Origin: Hyphomicrobiales bacterium
GTDB lineage: Bacteria; Pseudomonadota; Alphaproteobacteria; Rhizobiales; Rhizobiaceae
Direction of reading: 5' to 3'
Assembly: GCA_900473915.1 (NCBI GenBank)
Contig: UCNG01000002.1
Span: forward strand, 67,078 to 131,077
DNA: 64,000 nucleotides
Numbering within the stretch: the stretch's first letter is position 1; each line of letters opens with the position of its first letter. Shown in pieces: positions 17,497-26,297 of the stretch. Below the pieces are notes generated by a model that was given only the letters and a program-made list of their open reading frames with translations, made no database searches and was not told the DNA's origin. A program made the translations under genes and the position numbers.

Positions 17497-18441
17497 TTAA
17501 AAACGCATCACGCCGCCCACGAAGGTGCCGATTTTCTTGATCGCTATGACCCCCGATTCAGGACTGTTGGCTGCGGCAGGCGCCGATTTGGTATACTTGC
17601 CGGACAGCTTGTTTTTCGGGGCAGGCATGGAAATGCCGAGCTGGTAGTTGACGACCTTCGCCACATAACTGACGGTTTCCTTGAACGGAGGAATGCCGCC
17701 ATACTCGTAAACGCGGCTTTCGCCCGCATTGTATGCGGCAGCTACCAGCAGCGGATTGCGGAACTCATCCAAAAGGAAGCGAAGGTATTTCATTCCGCCT
17801 TCGATATTGGCTTCAGGATCGCAGACATCCCGGACATCGAACCGGGCCGCTGTGTCCGGCATAAGCTGCATGGGACCACGCGCGCCCTTGTCGGAATTTC
17901 GGGATCGGTCAAATTGGCTTTCAGTCCAGGCGATCGCGTTCGCAAAGTGTTCGTCTACCTGATGCCGTCGCGCAGCCTCCTCCACCAGCATCTTGATCTT
18001 TTCAGCGGGGAGCGGGGAGGGGCCGCATTCCGGCACGGACGATACCGTTGATCCGCTCGATGTCGCATCGCGGCTCTTGTCGGAAAGGTTGCTGTTCGCC
18101 GTGCCGACAAAGTCACTGAGCGAACCGGTTGCCGCATATGCGATGGCAGTATTGCCGGCATCGTTCGCCTGTCCGGTTGCACCCCGTCCATTTTCCGCGG
18201 CCGCGGCAATCCCGTCTGCTCCGACAACGAATTCCTTGCTCGCGGATGGCCAGCGACGGTTGAATACCGTCTGGGCAGAGACTTTGTCGCCCGCGTCACT
18301 GCGAGCAGATTTCTCGCTGCTCTTTTGGATGGGCGAAGCATACCCCTCGTTTTCACTACACCAAGCAAATGGAATCCAAATCTGGATTGAAAGTATAGCG
18401 CCTGATAGAATTATTCTTTTAACTCCCCCTGTCATTATCAT
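17497..18441 (-). CDS. virB1: VirB1-like lytic transglycosylase
   Basis: A 314-residue protein with an N-terminal signal segment (RIILSGAILSIQIWIPFAWC), a Ser/Asp/Ala-rich linker of about 130 residues and a C-terminal SLT domain. Catalytic Glu is in AIAWTESQFD; GPMQLMPDTAARFD and AAYNAGESRVYEYGG are standard SLT motifs. It opens peptidoglycan for assembly of the secretion channel. The first gene of the operon. Start is chosen at 18441 (AGGA six bases upstream), with an ATG two codons later equally possible. The linker is longer than in many VirB1 proteins. Confidence 0.9.
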   Translation of the reverse strand: MIMTGGVKRIILSGAILSIQIWIPFAWCSENEGYASPIQKSSEKSARSDAGDKVSAQTVFNRRWPSASKEFVVGADGIAAAAENGRGATGQANDAGNTAIAYAATGSLSDFVGTANSNLSDKSRDATSSGSTVSSVPECGPSPLPAEKIKMLVEEAARRHQVDEHFANAIAWTESQFDRSRNSDKGARGPMQLMPDTAARFDVRDVCDPEANIEGGMKYLRFLLDEFRNPLLVAAAYNAGESRVYEYGGIPPFKETVSYVAKVVNYQLGISMPAPKNKLSGKYTKSAPAAANSPESGVIAIKKIGTFVGGVMRF

Positions 18442-18773
18442 TCCTTGTCCTGTTTCTATACTTTTATTAGCTGTATTAAAGAAAAGGCGCGAATAATACA
18501 CAAGAAACTATTATTGATATTACAATACATGGATTCTTATTGATGAAAAAACCCAATAATTAGGGGCGTATAAATATGGAGTTGCAGTAATACAGGATAG
18601 GAATTATTCAAGTTTAAGTGAATATATCCCTGATATTAAGTCTCTGTTTTGCAAAAGCGCGTTGAAGGCGTCTTTCCGGAAAGCAGAATGGGCCGGGCGT
18701 GCCGTCCGAAGGGAGCGCACCAATCAGGGGGAAGAGTGCAGGGTGGCAAGCGAGACGAATCGCAGGTGAAGAA
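18442..18773. other. AT-rich divergent control region virB / SNase genes
   Basis: These 332 bases separate the virB operon from the divergent SNase-like genes. The part nearest virB1 (18480-18660) is markedly AT-rich and should contain the virB promoter, but no unambiguous -35/-10 pair or operator could be picked. Confidence 0.45.
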
Positions 18774-19268
18774 ATGATGAAGCGGAGCCTTCTATGCGCG
18801 TTAGCCGGTGGGGTGTTTTCGTTCTCGGCGTTTGCTGCGCCGAATGGATATTTCGACCTTCAGCCCAGCGTAAAGCTTGAGACCGGCGATAGCTGGGTGG
18901 CCGATGGAAACCGTTATCGTCTCTTTGGTGTCGAGTCCTTTCCTCGCGGCGCCACATTTACAAACCACGCAGGCGAGAAGCAGGATCGCGGCGATGCTTC
19001 GCTTGCAGTTCTGTCTGTATATATCAAAGACGCGAGTCCCGTTTGCGCTCCGGTCATGAAGGCCGCCGATGCTACCTATGTCACCTGCTATGCCATGATA
19101 GACAAAAATCGCGTCGATCTCGCGCTGGTCCTGATTTCGAGTGGCTTTGCCTCCGCTGCGTTACGCGGAGATGGGCGTCCTCGTTATGCTCCCTATGCTG
19201 CAGCCGAGTCGAAGGCGCGGGAGCAACGTGTAGGCCTCTGGCAATTCATATCGAAGGCCAGTGAATGA
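18774..19268 (+). CDS. Secreted SNase-fold protein, probably catalytically degenerate
   Basis: A 164-residue protein with a signal peptide (MMKRSLLCALAGGVFSFSAFAA) and a staphylococcal-nuclease-like domain: YRLFGVESFP, then ALVLISSGFASAA, then AESKAREQRVGLWQF. The usual RLxGIDAPE block reads RLFGVESFPRG here: the Arg is kept but the Asp and Glu expected in DAPE are replaced, so nuclease activity is doubtful. Divergent from virB1 and followed by a second SNase-like gene. Possible roles are a structural or regulatory protein of the secretion system, or an inactive effector; none is proven. Confidence 0.7.
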   Translation: MMKRSLLCALAGGVFSFSAFAAPNGYFDLQPSVKLETGDSWVADGNRYRLFGVESFPRGATFTNHAGEKQDRGDASLAVLSVYIKDASPVCAPVMKAADATYVTCYAMIDKNRVDLALVLISSGFASAALRGDGRPRYAPYAAAESKAREQRVGLWQFISKASE

Positions 19269-19333
19269 GAGCCGTGAATCTTCAGATGCCCCGGGAAGGG
19301 GAATGGTAAATACCGGACGAAGAAAGCGAACCA

Positions 19334-20023
19334 ATGAAGCGCCTCACCGTTATCATATCCGTTGCTCTGGCCTGCTCACCGACGTTTGCGGCAGACGCAA
19401 TTCTGCAGCAGCCCGGTGGGGTGCCGCAGGCGGCGCAGCCGGGCCAATTCATGTTACTCCCGACGATTGAAGGGCGGGCAGTTGTGGTGGACGGTCGAAC
19501 CCTTTGGTTCCCGACCTACGCGCAACGCATACGTCTTGCTGACATCGACGCCTGCGAGCTGCCACAATGGGCGCTCACTCCACAGCAGAATGGGCAGGCA
19601 AACAAAGTTCCGATGCCTGTCCCCTGTGGCCCGTTTGCAAAAGCATGGCTAAAGAGGACGGTCGGAGCAGACGCGGTCACGTGCAGGGTGGTCGGTTATG
19701 AAGATGGCGCGGTTGCGCGTGCATATTGTGCAGCTCGCGGCCGTGATCTCGGCCTTGAGATGCTTCGCGTGGGGTGGGCACGTGTGGACTCGCCCTATCT
19801 CACTTATCCGCAATATATGGGTTATCAACGTGCTGCCATGTCGGCTCGCTATGGCATGTGGGCGACCTATGTTCTCGATATGAATGAATGGCGCCGCAAG
19901 GCGATCGATAAGACCCTGGACCGTAGGCCCAATGCTGATTTCAATCTCCTCGCGGAACGCAGGAGCGAGATTTCACCGCCGTTTGCCGACGCGCGCAACA
20001 GACCCAGAAGAACAGACCGATAG
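19334..20023 (+). CDS. Secreted SNase-like thermonuclease-family protein
   Basis: A 229-residue protein with a signal peptide (MKRLTVIISVALACSPTFAA) and an SNase-like domain from about residue 45 to 195: RIRLADIDACELPQW retains Arg, Asp and Glu in the places expected of the catalytic block, GYEDGAVARAYC may provide the second Arg, and LEMLRVGWARVD plus AAMSARYGMW close the fold. This copy could be active, unlike its upstream neighbour. The basic C-terminal tail of about 30 residues (ending RNRPRRTDR) is an extension. Nuclease genes are known companions of some conjugation regions. Confidence 0.72.
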   Translation: MKRLTVIISVALACSPTFAADAILQQPGGVPQAAQPGQFMLLPTIEGRAVVVDGRTLWFPTYAQRIRLADIDACELPQWALTPQQNGQANKVPMPVPCGPFAKAWLKRTVGADAVTCRVVGYEDGAVARAYCAARGRDLGLEMLRVGWARVDSPYLTYPQYMGYQRAAMSARYGMWATYVLDMNEWRRKAIDKTLDRRPNADFNLLAERRSEISPPFADARNRPRRTDR

Positions 20024-20222
20024 CGCGCATCCCGAAAAGTGAGAAACGCCTGCGCAGGGAAATCAGTCCACTGGACGGATTTCTGATCCTGCTTCGATCT
20101 GATGCCCGCGTTTTGGTCGCGATGTCGGAACAATAGTGTCCCTTCATGAGTTTGTCCCGCGTGGCGGTTCCAGTGTCCTGTTTTGGCCTGAGCCGCTCCC
20201 GCCGACAGCGATGGAGGGCAAA

Positions 20223-20345
20223 ATGGGTGAGTTCTTGTTCTGGATCGTACTGATCGGATTGCCTGTGCTTCTCGTCGGCGGTTTCGGATATGCGCACTAT
20301 CTGAAACGCACCGGGGGAACCACCCGGCATGAAGATGGCGCTTGA
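20223..20345 (+). CDS. Small single-pass membrane protein upstream of ku
   Basis: A 40-residue product beginning MGEFLFWIVLIGLPVLLVGG with one membrane helix followed by a short basic tail (YLKRTGGTTRHEDGA). GGAGGG lies upstream at normal spacing. It ends 17 bases before the Ku start, so may be co-transcribed with the end-joining genes. Too short for the usual gene-length cut-offs. Function unknown; moderate confidence that it is translated. Confidence 0.5.
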   Translation: MGEFLFWIVLIGLPVLLVGGFGYAHYLKRTGGTTRHEDGA

Positions 20346-20362
20346 AATGAGCGAGGCAATCC

Positions 20363-21217
20363 ATGGCACCCCGTGCAAACTGGAAAGGCCAGTTGAAAAT
20401 CGAACAGCTTCTGTGTCCTGTCGCGCTGTTCACCGCCGCATCGACCTCCGAACGCGTTTCGTTTCATCTGGTCAATCGCAAGACCGGAAATCGTCTCAGC
20501 CGGGAATTCGTGGACAGCGATACGGGCAAGCCCGTGCCGCGCGAGAAACAGGTCAAGGGATACGAGGTTTCATCCGGCTCTTATTTGAGCTTTGACGAAG
20601 AGGAGATCGCGTCCGCTATTCCAGAAAGCGACAAGACGCTGAATGTCACCCGTTTCGTCAAATGCGATGAGATCGACGATGTCTATCTCGACCGGCCATA
20701 TTATCTGGCTCCGGCGGGAGATGACGAGAGTTTCGTGCTCGTGCGCGAGGGCATGAAGGCCGAAAAGGTAGCCGCAATTGCGGAAACGGTTCTCTTTCGT
20801 CGTGCGCGACAGGTTCTCATTCGCCCATATGACGACGGCTTGATCGCGACTACGCTCAATTTCGAGTATGAGGTGCGCGCCGCATCAGACGCATTTGCCG
20901 ATCTGGGCGCGTTCAGCTTCGATCAGGAAATGCTCGATCTGGCAAAACACATCATCGACACCAAAATGGGCAGTTTTGACCCTGCTGGTTTCGACGATCG
21001 CTACGATACGGCGCTGGCTGACTTGATCAAGGCAAAGATTGAAGGAAAGCCGCTCAGGAAGCCGGCTGCGCCGAAAACTGCCGAGGTCATCGATCTCAAG
21101 GAGGCTCTCCGCAAGAGCGCCGGTCTGGGCGGAGGGCGAGCATCGGCCAAAACTGCAAAAGGCAGGACGAAATCCCGGGCTAAACCCGATGCGAAGTCTG
21201 CCAAAAGGGCTGGCTGA
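20363..21217 (+). CDS. ku: Non-homologous end joining protein Ku
   Basis: A 284-residue bacterial Ku. The opening MAPRANWKGQLKIEQLLCPV, the beta-barrel region with FHLVNRKTGNR and KQVKGYE, and RFVKCDEIDDVYLDRPYYLAP match the family. Homodimers encircle broken DNA ends and recruit LigD. The C-terminal 30 residues are Lys/Arg-rich and likely bind DNA or LigD. Two bases separate it from ligD, indicating an operon. A second, divergent Ku gene lies on the other side of ligD. Confidence 0.95.
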   Translation: MAPRANWKGQLKIEQLLCPVALFTAASTSERVSFHLVNRKTGNRLSREFVDSDTGKPVPREKQVKGYEVSSGSYLSFDEEEIASAIPESDKTLNVTRFVKCDEIDDVYLDRPYYLAPAGDDESFVLVREGMKAEKVAAIAETVLFRRARQVLIRPYDDGLIATTLNFEYEVRAASDAFADLGAFSFDQEMLDLAKHIIDTKMGSFDPAGFDDRYDTALADLIKAKIEGKPLRKPAAPKTAEVIDLKEALRKSAGLGGGRASAKTAKGRTKSRAKPDAKSAKRAG

Positions 21218-21219
21218 TC

Positions 21220-23724
21220 ATGGGACAGCCGCTCGAAACCTATCGCAAGAAACGCGATTTTACCCTGACCAGGGAGCCGCGCGGCAAGTCCTCCCGTGCG
21301 AAAGGTGATCTTTTTGTCGTGCAGAAGCATGATGCCCGGAGATTGCATTATGATTTTCGGCTTGAGATGGACGGCGTGCTGAAAAGCTGGGCCGTAACGC
21401 GGGGCCCGAGCCTCGTTCCCGGCGAAAAGCGCCTTGCTGTGCATGTAGAGGATCATCCTCTTGAATATGCAGGCTTCGAAGGCACAATACCCAAGGGCGA
21501 ATATGGCGGCGGCACGGTCATCGTTTGGGATACGGGGCGTTGGAAATCCACCGGCGATGCGCACAAGCAATACAAGAAAGGGCATCTTGAGTTTGAGCTT
21601 GCCGGAGAAAAACTCAAAGGGCGCTGGCATCTGGTCCGTATGCACGGAAAGCCGGGCGAGAAGCGGGAAAACTGGCTTCTCATCAAGGGAGAGGACGAGT
21701 TTGCCAGAGACGAGAACGAGCCTGACATTCTTGAAGAACAGCCCGAATCCGTAAAGACCGGTCGCGGCATCGCCGATGTTGAGGACGAAGCGCCGGGCTG
21801 GTCATCGAAAACCGGGGCAATCAGGAAGAAGGCCGCCGCTCCAGAGAAGCCTGTGGAGCCGGTTCCTAAAAATGCGCATCCGGGGCCGATGCCGGGTTTC
21901 GTCAAGCCTGAGCTTGCCACGCTTGTACCCGCTGCGCCGGAGGGAAACCGCTGGCTTCACGAGATAAAATTCGATGGCTATCGCATCCAGGCCCACGTTG
22001 CGCGGGGCGAGGCCACGCTTTATTCGCGCAGCGGGCTGGATTGGACGGGCAAGTTTGGCCAGTCGATCATTGACGATCTCGTTGGGACTGGAGTGGACGA
22101 AGCCATATTTGACGGTGAGATCGTTGTAGAAAACCGGTCGGGACTGTCCGACTTTTCAGCTTTGCAGGAAGATTTGAGCGAGGGGCGTTCGGATCGGTTC
22201 GCTTATTATCTCTTCGATCTTCTTTATGTCGATGGGCAGGACCTTCGCCGGTCTCCCTTGGTCGAGCGCAAGAAGCTGCTTGAAAAACTGGTCCCTGCCA
22301 AATCATCGACCTTGCGCTTCAGCGAGGCCTTTGATGCCGATGGGGCTGCGGTGCTGAAGAACGCCTGCGGGCTAGGGCTTGAAGGCATTGTGTCAAAGCT
22401 GGAGGGCGCATCCTATAAAAGCGGGCGCAGCGGCGACTGGCGCAAATCGAAATGCATCGGACGGCAGGAATTCGTCATTGCGGGTTATGTTCCCTCAACG
22501 GCAATGCGAGGGGCAATCGGCTCGTTGCTGCTGGGGGTACACGATAAAAAGGGGCTGGTCCCAGTGGGCCGGGTGGGAACGGGCTTTTCTGTCAATATTG
22601 CGAAGGAACTTTACAAGCGGCTGCATGCCATGCGGCTTGAGGAAAGCCCCTTTGCTGTGCCTCTGACAGCGGATGAAAGGCGGGGCGCCAGCTTCGTCCA
22701 GCCGAAGCTGGTAGCGGAAATCGAATTTCGCGCATGGACTGCCGACAAGCGATTGCGTCACGCTTCTTTCAGGGGGCTGCGCGAGGATAAGGCCGCCAGC
22801 GATGTAATATGGGAGGAGCAAGCCGTGTCAGCTCGTGTTTCCGACAAAGGCACCGGGGAAATCGACGTGAAACTCACACATCCCGACCGCGTTTACTGGC
22901 CGGAGGAGGGCGTTACAAAACAAGGGCTTGCGGATTACTATGCCGAAGTCTGGCCCCGCATCGAACCTTTTATCGTCAACCGTCCTCTGGCGCTGGTGCG
23001 CTGTCCGACCGGCATCGAAGGGGAACACTTCTTCCAGAAGCACGCATGGAAAGGGTTGAACGAACATATTGTCGAAGTTCAGGACCCAAAGGACAAGGCG
23101 GAGGAACCCTATATCAGCATCCGGGATTTCAACGGGCTGATTGGTCTGGTGCAGGCCGGAACGCTGGAAATTCATCCGTGGGGGTCGACGCTCAAGAACT
23201 GGGAATTGCCGGATATACTGACGATGGATCTTGATCCGGGCGAGGGTGTCCCCTGGTCACGCGTGATTGAAGCAGCTTTGGAAGTCAGGGAGCGTCTGGA
23301 GAAAACCGGATTGGCGGCGTTTGCCAAAACATCCGGCGGCAAGGGGTTGCATGTGGTGGCGCCGCTCAAGCCCAAGGCTGACTGGGACACGCTGAAAAGT
23401 TTTACCAAGGCTATTGCCGACCAGATGGCAGCGGATAGCCCCGATCGTTACGTATCGACGATCTCCAAGGCCAAGCGCAAAGGCAGGATTCTCATCGATT
23501 ACCTGCGCAATCAGCGTGGCATGACTGCCGTAGCGCCTTACTCGCCGCGGGCGCGCCCCGGCGCTGCGGTTTCCATGCCGCTTGCTTGGGATGAAGTCAC
23601 GCAGGCGATAGGTCCAGCCCATTTTACCATTCCCAACACGCCGACCCGGCTGGCCGCGCTGGAAAGCGACCCCTGGCAGGATTTCCGCAGCGCGGAAACG
23701 CCATTGCCGAAAATGAAAAAATAA
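21220..23724 (+). CDS. ligD: Multifunctional DNA ligase D
   Basis: An 834-residue enzyme with three domains in the order phosphoesterase (about 30-170; QKHDARRLHYDFRLE, HVEDHPLEYAGFEG), ATP-dependent ligase (about 225-540; the KFDGYR motif places the nucleotidyl lysine at 250) and primase/polymerase (about 550-820; MDLDPGEG puts metal-binding Asp at 670 and 672). This order is common in proteobacteria. It processes ends, fills gaps and seals double-strand breaks with Ku. Length is typical and no domain is truncated. Operon with the upstream ku. Confidence 0.97.
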   Translation: MGQPLETYRKKRDFTLTREPRGKSSRAKGDLFVVQKHDARRLHYDFRLEMDGVLKSWAVTRGPSLVPGEKRLAVHVEDHPLEYAGFEGTIPKGEYGGGTVIVWDTGRWKSTGDAHKQYKKGHLEFELAGEKLKGRWHLVRMHGKPGEKRENWLLIKGEDEFARDENEPDILEEQPESVKTGRGIADVEDEAPGWSSKTGAIRKKAAAPEKPVEPVPKNAHPGPMPGFVKPELATLVPAAPEGNRWLHEIKFDGYRIQAHVARGEATLYSRSGLDWTGKFGQSIIDDLVGTGVDEAIFDGEIVVENRSGLSDFSALQEDLSEGRSDRFAYYLFDLLYVDGQDLRRSPLVERKKLLEKLVPAKSSTLRFSEAFDADGAAVLKNACGLGLEGIVSKLEGASYKSGRSGDWRKSKCIGRQEFVIAGYVPSTAMRGAIGSLLLGVHDKKGLVPVGRVGTGFSVNIAKELYKRLHAMRLEESPFAVPLTADERRGASFVQPKLVAEIEFRAWTADKRLRHASFRGLREDKAASDVIWEEQAVSARVSDKGTGEIDVKLTHPDRVYWPEEGVTKQGLADYYAEVWPRIEPFIVNRPLALVRCPTGIEGEHFFQKHAWKGLNEHIVEVQDPKDKAEEPYISIRDFNGLIGLVQAGTLEIHPWGSTLKNWELPDILTMDLDPGEGVPWSRVIEAALEVRERLEKTGLAAFAKTSGGKGLHVVAPLKPKADWDTLKSFTKAIADQMAADSPDRYVSTISKAKRKGRILIDYLRNQRGMTAVAPYSPRARPGAAVSMPLAWDEVTQAIGPAHFTIPNTPTRLAALESDPWQDFRSAETPLPKMKK

Positions 23725-23742
23725 GAAGTGGCAACACCTTAC

Positions 23743-23765
23743 ACCGCTCCAGCGCCCGGAGCGGT
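23743..23765. terminator. Hairpin between convergent ligD and second ku
   Basis: Perfect 8-bp stem ACCGCTCC / GGAGCGGT with a seven-base loop, lying between convergent genes. There is no strong T run, so the terminator reading is moderate. Confidence 0.5.
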
Positions 23766-23770
23766 TGGCT

Positions 23771-24571
23771 TTACGATTTCTTGCCTTCCCTGCTGAGACT
23801 TTTGCGCAATGCGTCCATGATATTGATGACATTGCCCTCCGTGGCCGGTGCTGCCTTGCGGGGCTTCGATCCGGCTGCCGGTTTCTTTTTCTTTTTGGCG
23901 GAAATCATGGACTGGAGGTTCTTCTGCACGGGGTCCTGAAGGAAGTCGGGGTTCCAGTCTTCCGTCTTGTCCTTGATAAGCTTGCGGACCATGGAAAACA
24001 GCTTCGTGTCCGGTTTGCTTTCCTCAATGGTGGAAAAATAATCGGCGGCTTTCCGCACCTCATCGCCGAAGCGCAGCGTCCACAGGACAATCCCGCGCCC
24101 GCAAGGTTCCAGAAGCACCGCTCTTTCACGCCTGTACATGACGAGGCGGGCCAGGCCGAAGACCGAACTTTTCTCCATCGCCTCCCGGATGACGGCAAAG
24201 GCCTCCTGACCGACCTTGTCGGAAGGGGCAAGATAATGCGGCTTGTCGTACCAGATCCAGCCGATGCTGTCGCGCGGCACGAACTTGTTGATGTCTATCG
24301 TTCTCGTGCTCTCAAGCGCTACGGCTTCCAGTTCCTCCTCTTCAAGAAGGATATAGCTGCCATCGTCTTTCTCGAAGCCTTTTGCCTCGTCGTCATCGCG
24401 CACGGGCTTGCGCGTAACCGAATCCACATAGCGGCTGATCACCCGGTTTCCGGTCTCGGCATTCAGGGTGTGAAAGCGCACCTTTTCGCTGTCGCTGGTC
24501 GCAGGCGTCAGTTCCACCGCGCATGTGACGAGCGAGAGTTTGAGATAGCCTTTCCAGAAACTGTGGGGCAC
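23771..24571 (-). CDS. ku: Second Ku protein
   Basis: A 266-residue Ku paralogue starting at GTG 24571 with the family opening PHSFWKGYLKLSLVTCAV. GGAGG lies eight bases upstream; an in-frame ATG at 24640 would add 23 residues without a family match, so the GTG is preferred. Further matches: FHTLNAETGNRV, DKPHYLAPSDK and RERAVLLEPCGRGIVLWTLR. The C-terminus is Lys-rich (AKKKKKPAAG) and ends in a short helix. Rhizobia often carry two or more Ku genes whose products can form heterodimers; which pairs with LigD here is unknown. Confidence 0.93.
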   Translation of the reverse strand: MPHSFWKGYLKLSLVTCAVELTPATSDSEKVRFHTLNAETGNRVISRYVDSVTRKPVRDDDEAKGFEKDDGSYILLEEEELEAVALESTRTIDINKFVPRDSIGWIWYDKPHYLAPSDKVGQEAFAVIREAMEKSSVFGLARLVMYRRERAVLLEPCGRGIVLWTLRFGDEVRKAADYFSTIEESKPDTKLFSMVRKLIKDKTEDWNPDFLQDPVQKNLQSMISAKKKKKPAAGSKPRKAAPATEGNVINIMDALRKSLSREGKKS

Positions 24572-24660
24572 GGCCTGATCCTCCGGGAAGAACAGGATAA
24601 CCCGCCGGGAGCCGGATGGTTCCCGTTCGGATTTATGCACCCCAGGGAACCTGTCGAGCT

Positions 24661-25842
24661 TTAACCGCCGAAATTTCGCCCGTCTGCTCGCCTTGCAAAC
24701 CGCAGGACGATGAAACCGGCAAGTCCGGCGACAAGCGAGCCAATCAGGATTCCGATCTTCGCTTCATTTTGCAGCATGGTGTCATTGAAGGCGAGAAGCG
24801 AGATAAACAGGCTCATGGTGAAGCCGATGCCGCATAGAAGCGTCGTGCCCAGCATTTGCGTCCAGCTTGCGCCGGCTGGCAGGTCCACAATTCCGCTTCT
24901 TACCAGCAGCGACACTGCGCCGAAAATGCCCACGAGCTTGCCGACCGCCAGACCGGCGGCGACGCCGACGGTCACCGGCGCGAAAAACGCTTCCGTGCCG
25001 AGGCCCGCAAAGCTGACGCCTGCATTGGCGAAGCCGAATATGGGCACGATGATAAACGAAACCGGCTTGATCAGGCTATGCTCGAGCAGATGCAACGGGC
25101 TTTCGGCAATTGTCGCTTCGGGTTTCGCGGGCGTGCGCTTGATTGGAATGGTCAGCGCCAGCAGGACGCCCGCAATGGTCGCGTGAACGCCGGAGCGGTA
25201 GGTGAAGAACCACAGCGCGAGGCCCAATAGCAGATAGGGCGTCAAACGTTTTACGCCGCTCAGGTTCAAGACCAGCAGCGCGGCTACGACAGCCGCAGCC
25301 AGTCCCAGATCGATCAGAGAAACGCCGGTTGTGTAGAACAGCCCGATGACAATTACCGCGCCGAGATCGTCGATGATGGCAAGGGCGGCGAGAAACACCT
25401 TCAGTGACGTGGGAACTCTCGATCCCAGCAAAGAAATGACACCGAGCGCAAATGCAATGTCGGTCGCAGCCGGGATCGCCCAGCCGTGAGATGCGCCGCT
25501 ATCGAGGTTGAAGGACAGATAGACCAGAGCAGGCACCGCCATGCCTGCCGCAGCAGCTACGCCCGGCAAAATGCGGCGCGGCCAGGAGGAAAGATGGCCG
25601 TCGACCATCTCGCGCTTGATCTCCAGCCCGACCATCAGGAAGAACACCGCCATCAGCGCGTCATTGACCCAATGTTGGACAGAAAGCGGGCCGAGATAGG
25701 CATGGAGAGCGCTGAAATAGGTTTCCGAAAGCGGCGAGTTCGCCACCAGCAGCGCCGCTATGGCCGCAGCTATGAGCAACAGGCCGCCTGACGACTCACT
25801 ATCGAGAAAATTGCGTATAGTATTTTGAATGCGACCAGCCAT
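24661..25842 (-). CDS. nhaA: Na+/H+ antiporter NhaA
   Basis: A 393-residue antiporter that expels Na+ in exchange for protons. Eleven or twelve hydrophobic helices are visible; the functional aspartate pair is in LAIIDDLGAVIVIGLFYT, and VGLEIKREMVDG, PAATDIAFALG and TLLCGIGFTMSLFI are family motifs. The ATG at 25842 has AGGGAG upstream; a 37-residue upstream extension is not family-like. Leader is long and potentially structured. It stops just upstream of the second ku on the same strand. Confidence 0.95.
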   Translation of the reverse strand: MAGRIQNTIRNFLDSESSGGLLLIAAAIAALLVANSPLSETYFSALHAYLGPLSVQHWVNDALMAVFFLMVGLEIKREMVDGHLSSWPRRILPGVAAAAGMAVPALVYLSFNLDSGASHGWAIPAATDIAFALGVISLLGSRVPTSLKVFLAALAIIDDLGAVIVIGLFYTTGVSLIDLGLAAAVVAALLVLNLSGVKRLTPYLLLGLALWFFTYRSGVHATIAGVLLALTIPIKRTPAKPEATIAESPLHLLEHSLIKPVSFIIVPIFGFANAGVSFAGLGTEAFFAPVTVGVAAGLAVGKLVGIFGAVSLLVRSGIVDLPAGASWTQMLGTTLLCGIGFTMSLFISLLAFNDTMLQNEAKIGILIGSLVAGLAGFIVLRFARRADGRNFGG

Positions 25843-26297
25843 GGCAGCTCCCTGACAGAAACGGTTAAAAACAGTCTCCGTATTCAGGGTTTTCCCTGGG
25901 CGCACGCAGCACACGCCATGAAAGTAAGATAGCGAGAAAATCTGTAGATTCAAGTCATATGATCAATCCGTGACGGGATTATCGATGAGTGACGTATTGT
26001 AGGATTATAATCTGATTGAATAAAGAGAATGTATTTTATGGGCATGGATTATTATTTAATGAATATTATGTGTTAGTCTCATTATTATTTAAGATTTGCA
26101 CTTTTCCACAATTGTTGATTTGCCATTCTCGGAATGAAATGAATAAGATAAGCAAGGGCCTGGCGTGCCCCTGAGAGAAGTGTGAAGGAGCGTTGGCAGA
26201 TTAGCGATCCCGGAAGTGGTGCTTGACAAGCCGCGTCGGTCTTTCCATGTTCGGCGACACAATTTGAACAAAATTATCCAGGGAACGGAGAACAGTT
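25843..26297. other. Divergent intergenic region nhaA / TAXI-TRAP genes
   Basis: In 455 bases, the nhaA-proximal part (about 25843-25960) reads as a GC-rich leader with a 5-bp hairpin CAGGG/CCCTG at 25885-25898 (tetraloop AAAA on the mRNA strand). The middle (25980-26150) is AT-rich and holds no gene. The right end carries the TRAP operon promoter, not resolved. Confidence 0.5.

Noticed and set aside
7556-20023. Mobile element ends, integrase or att sites around the VirB block
   Set aside because: Looked for transposase, integrase or tRNA-linked direct repeats and found none; island status rests on content only.
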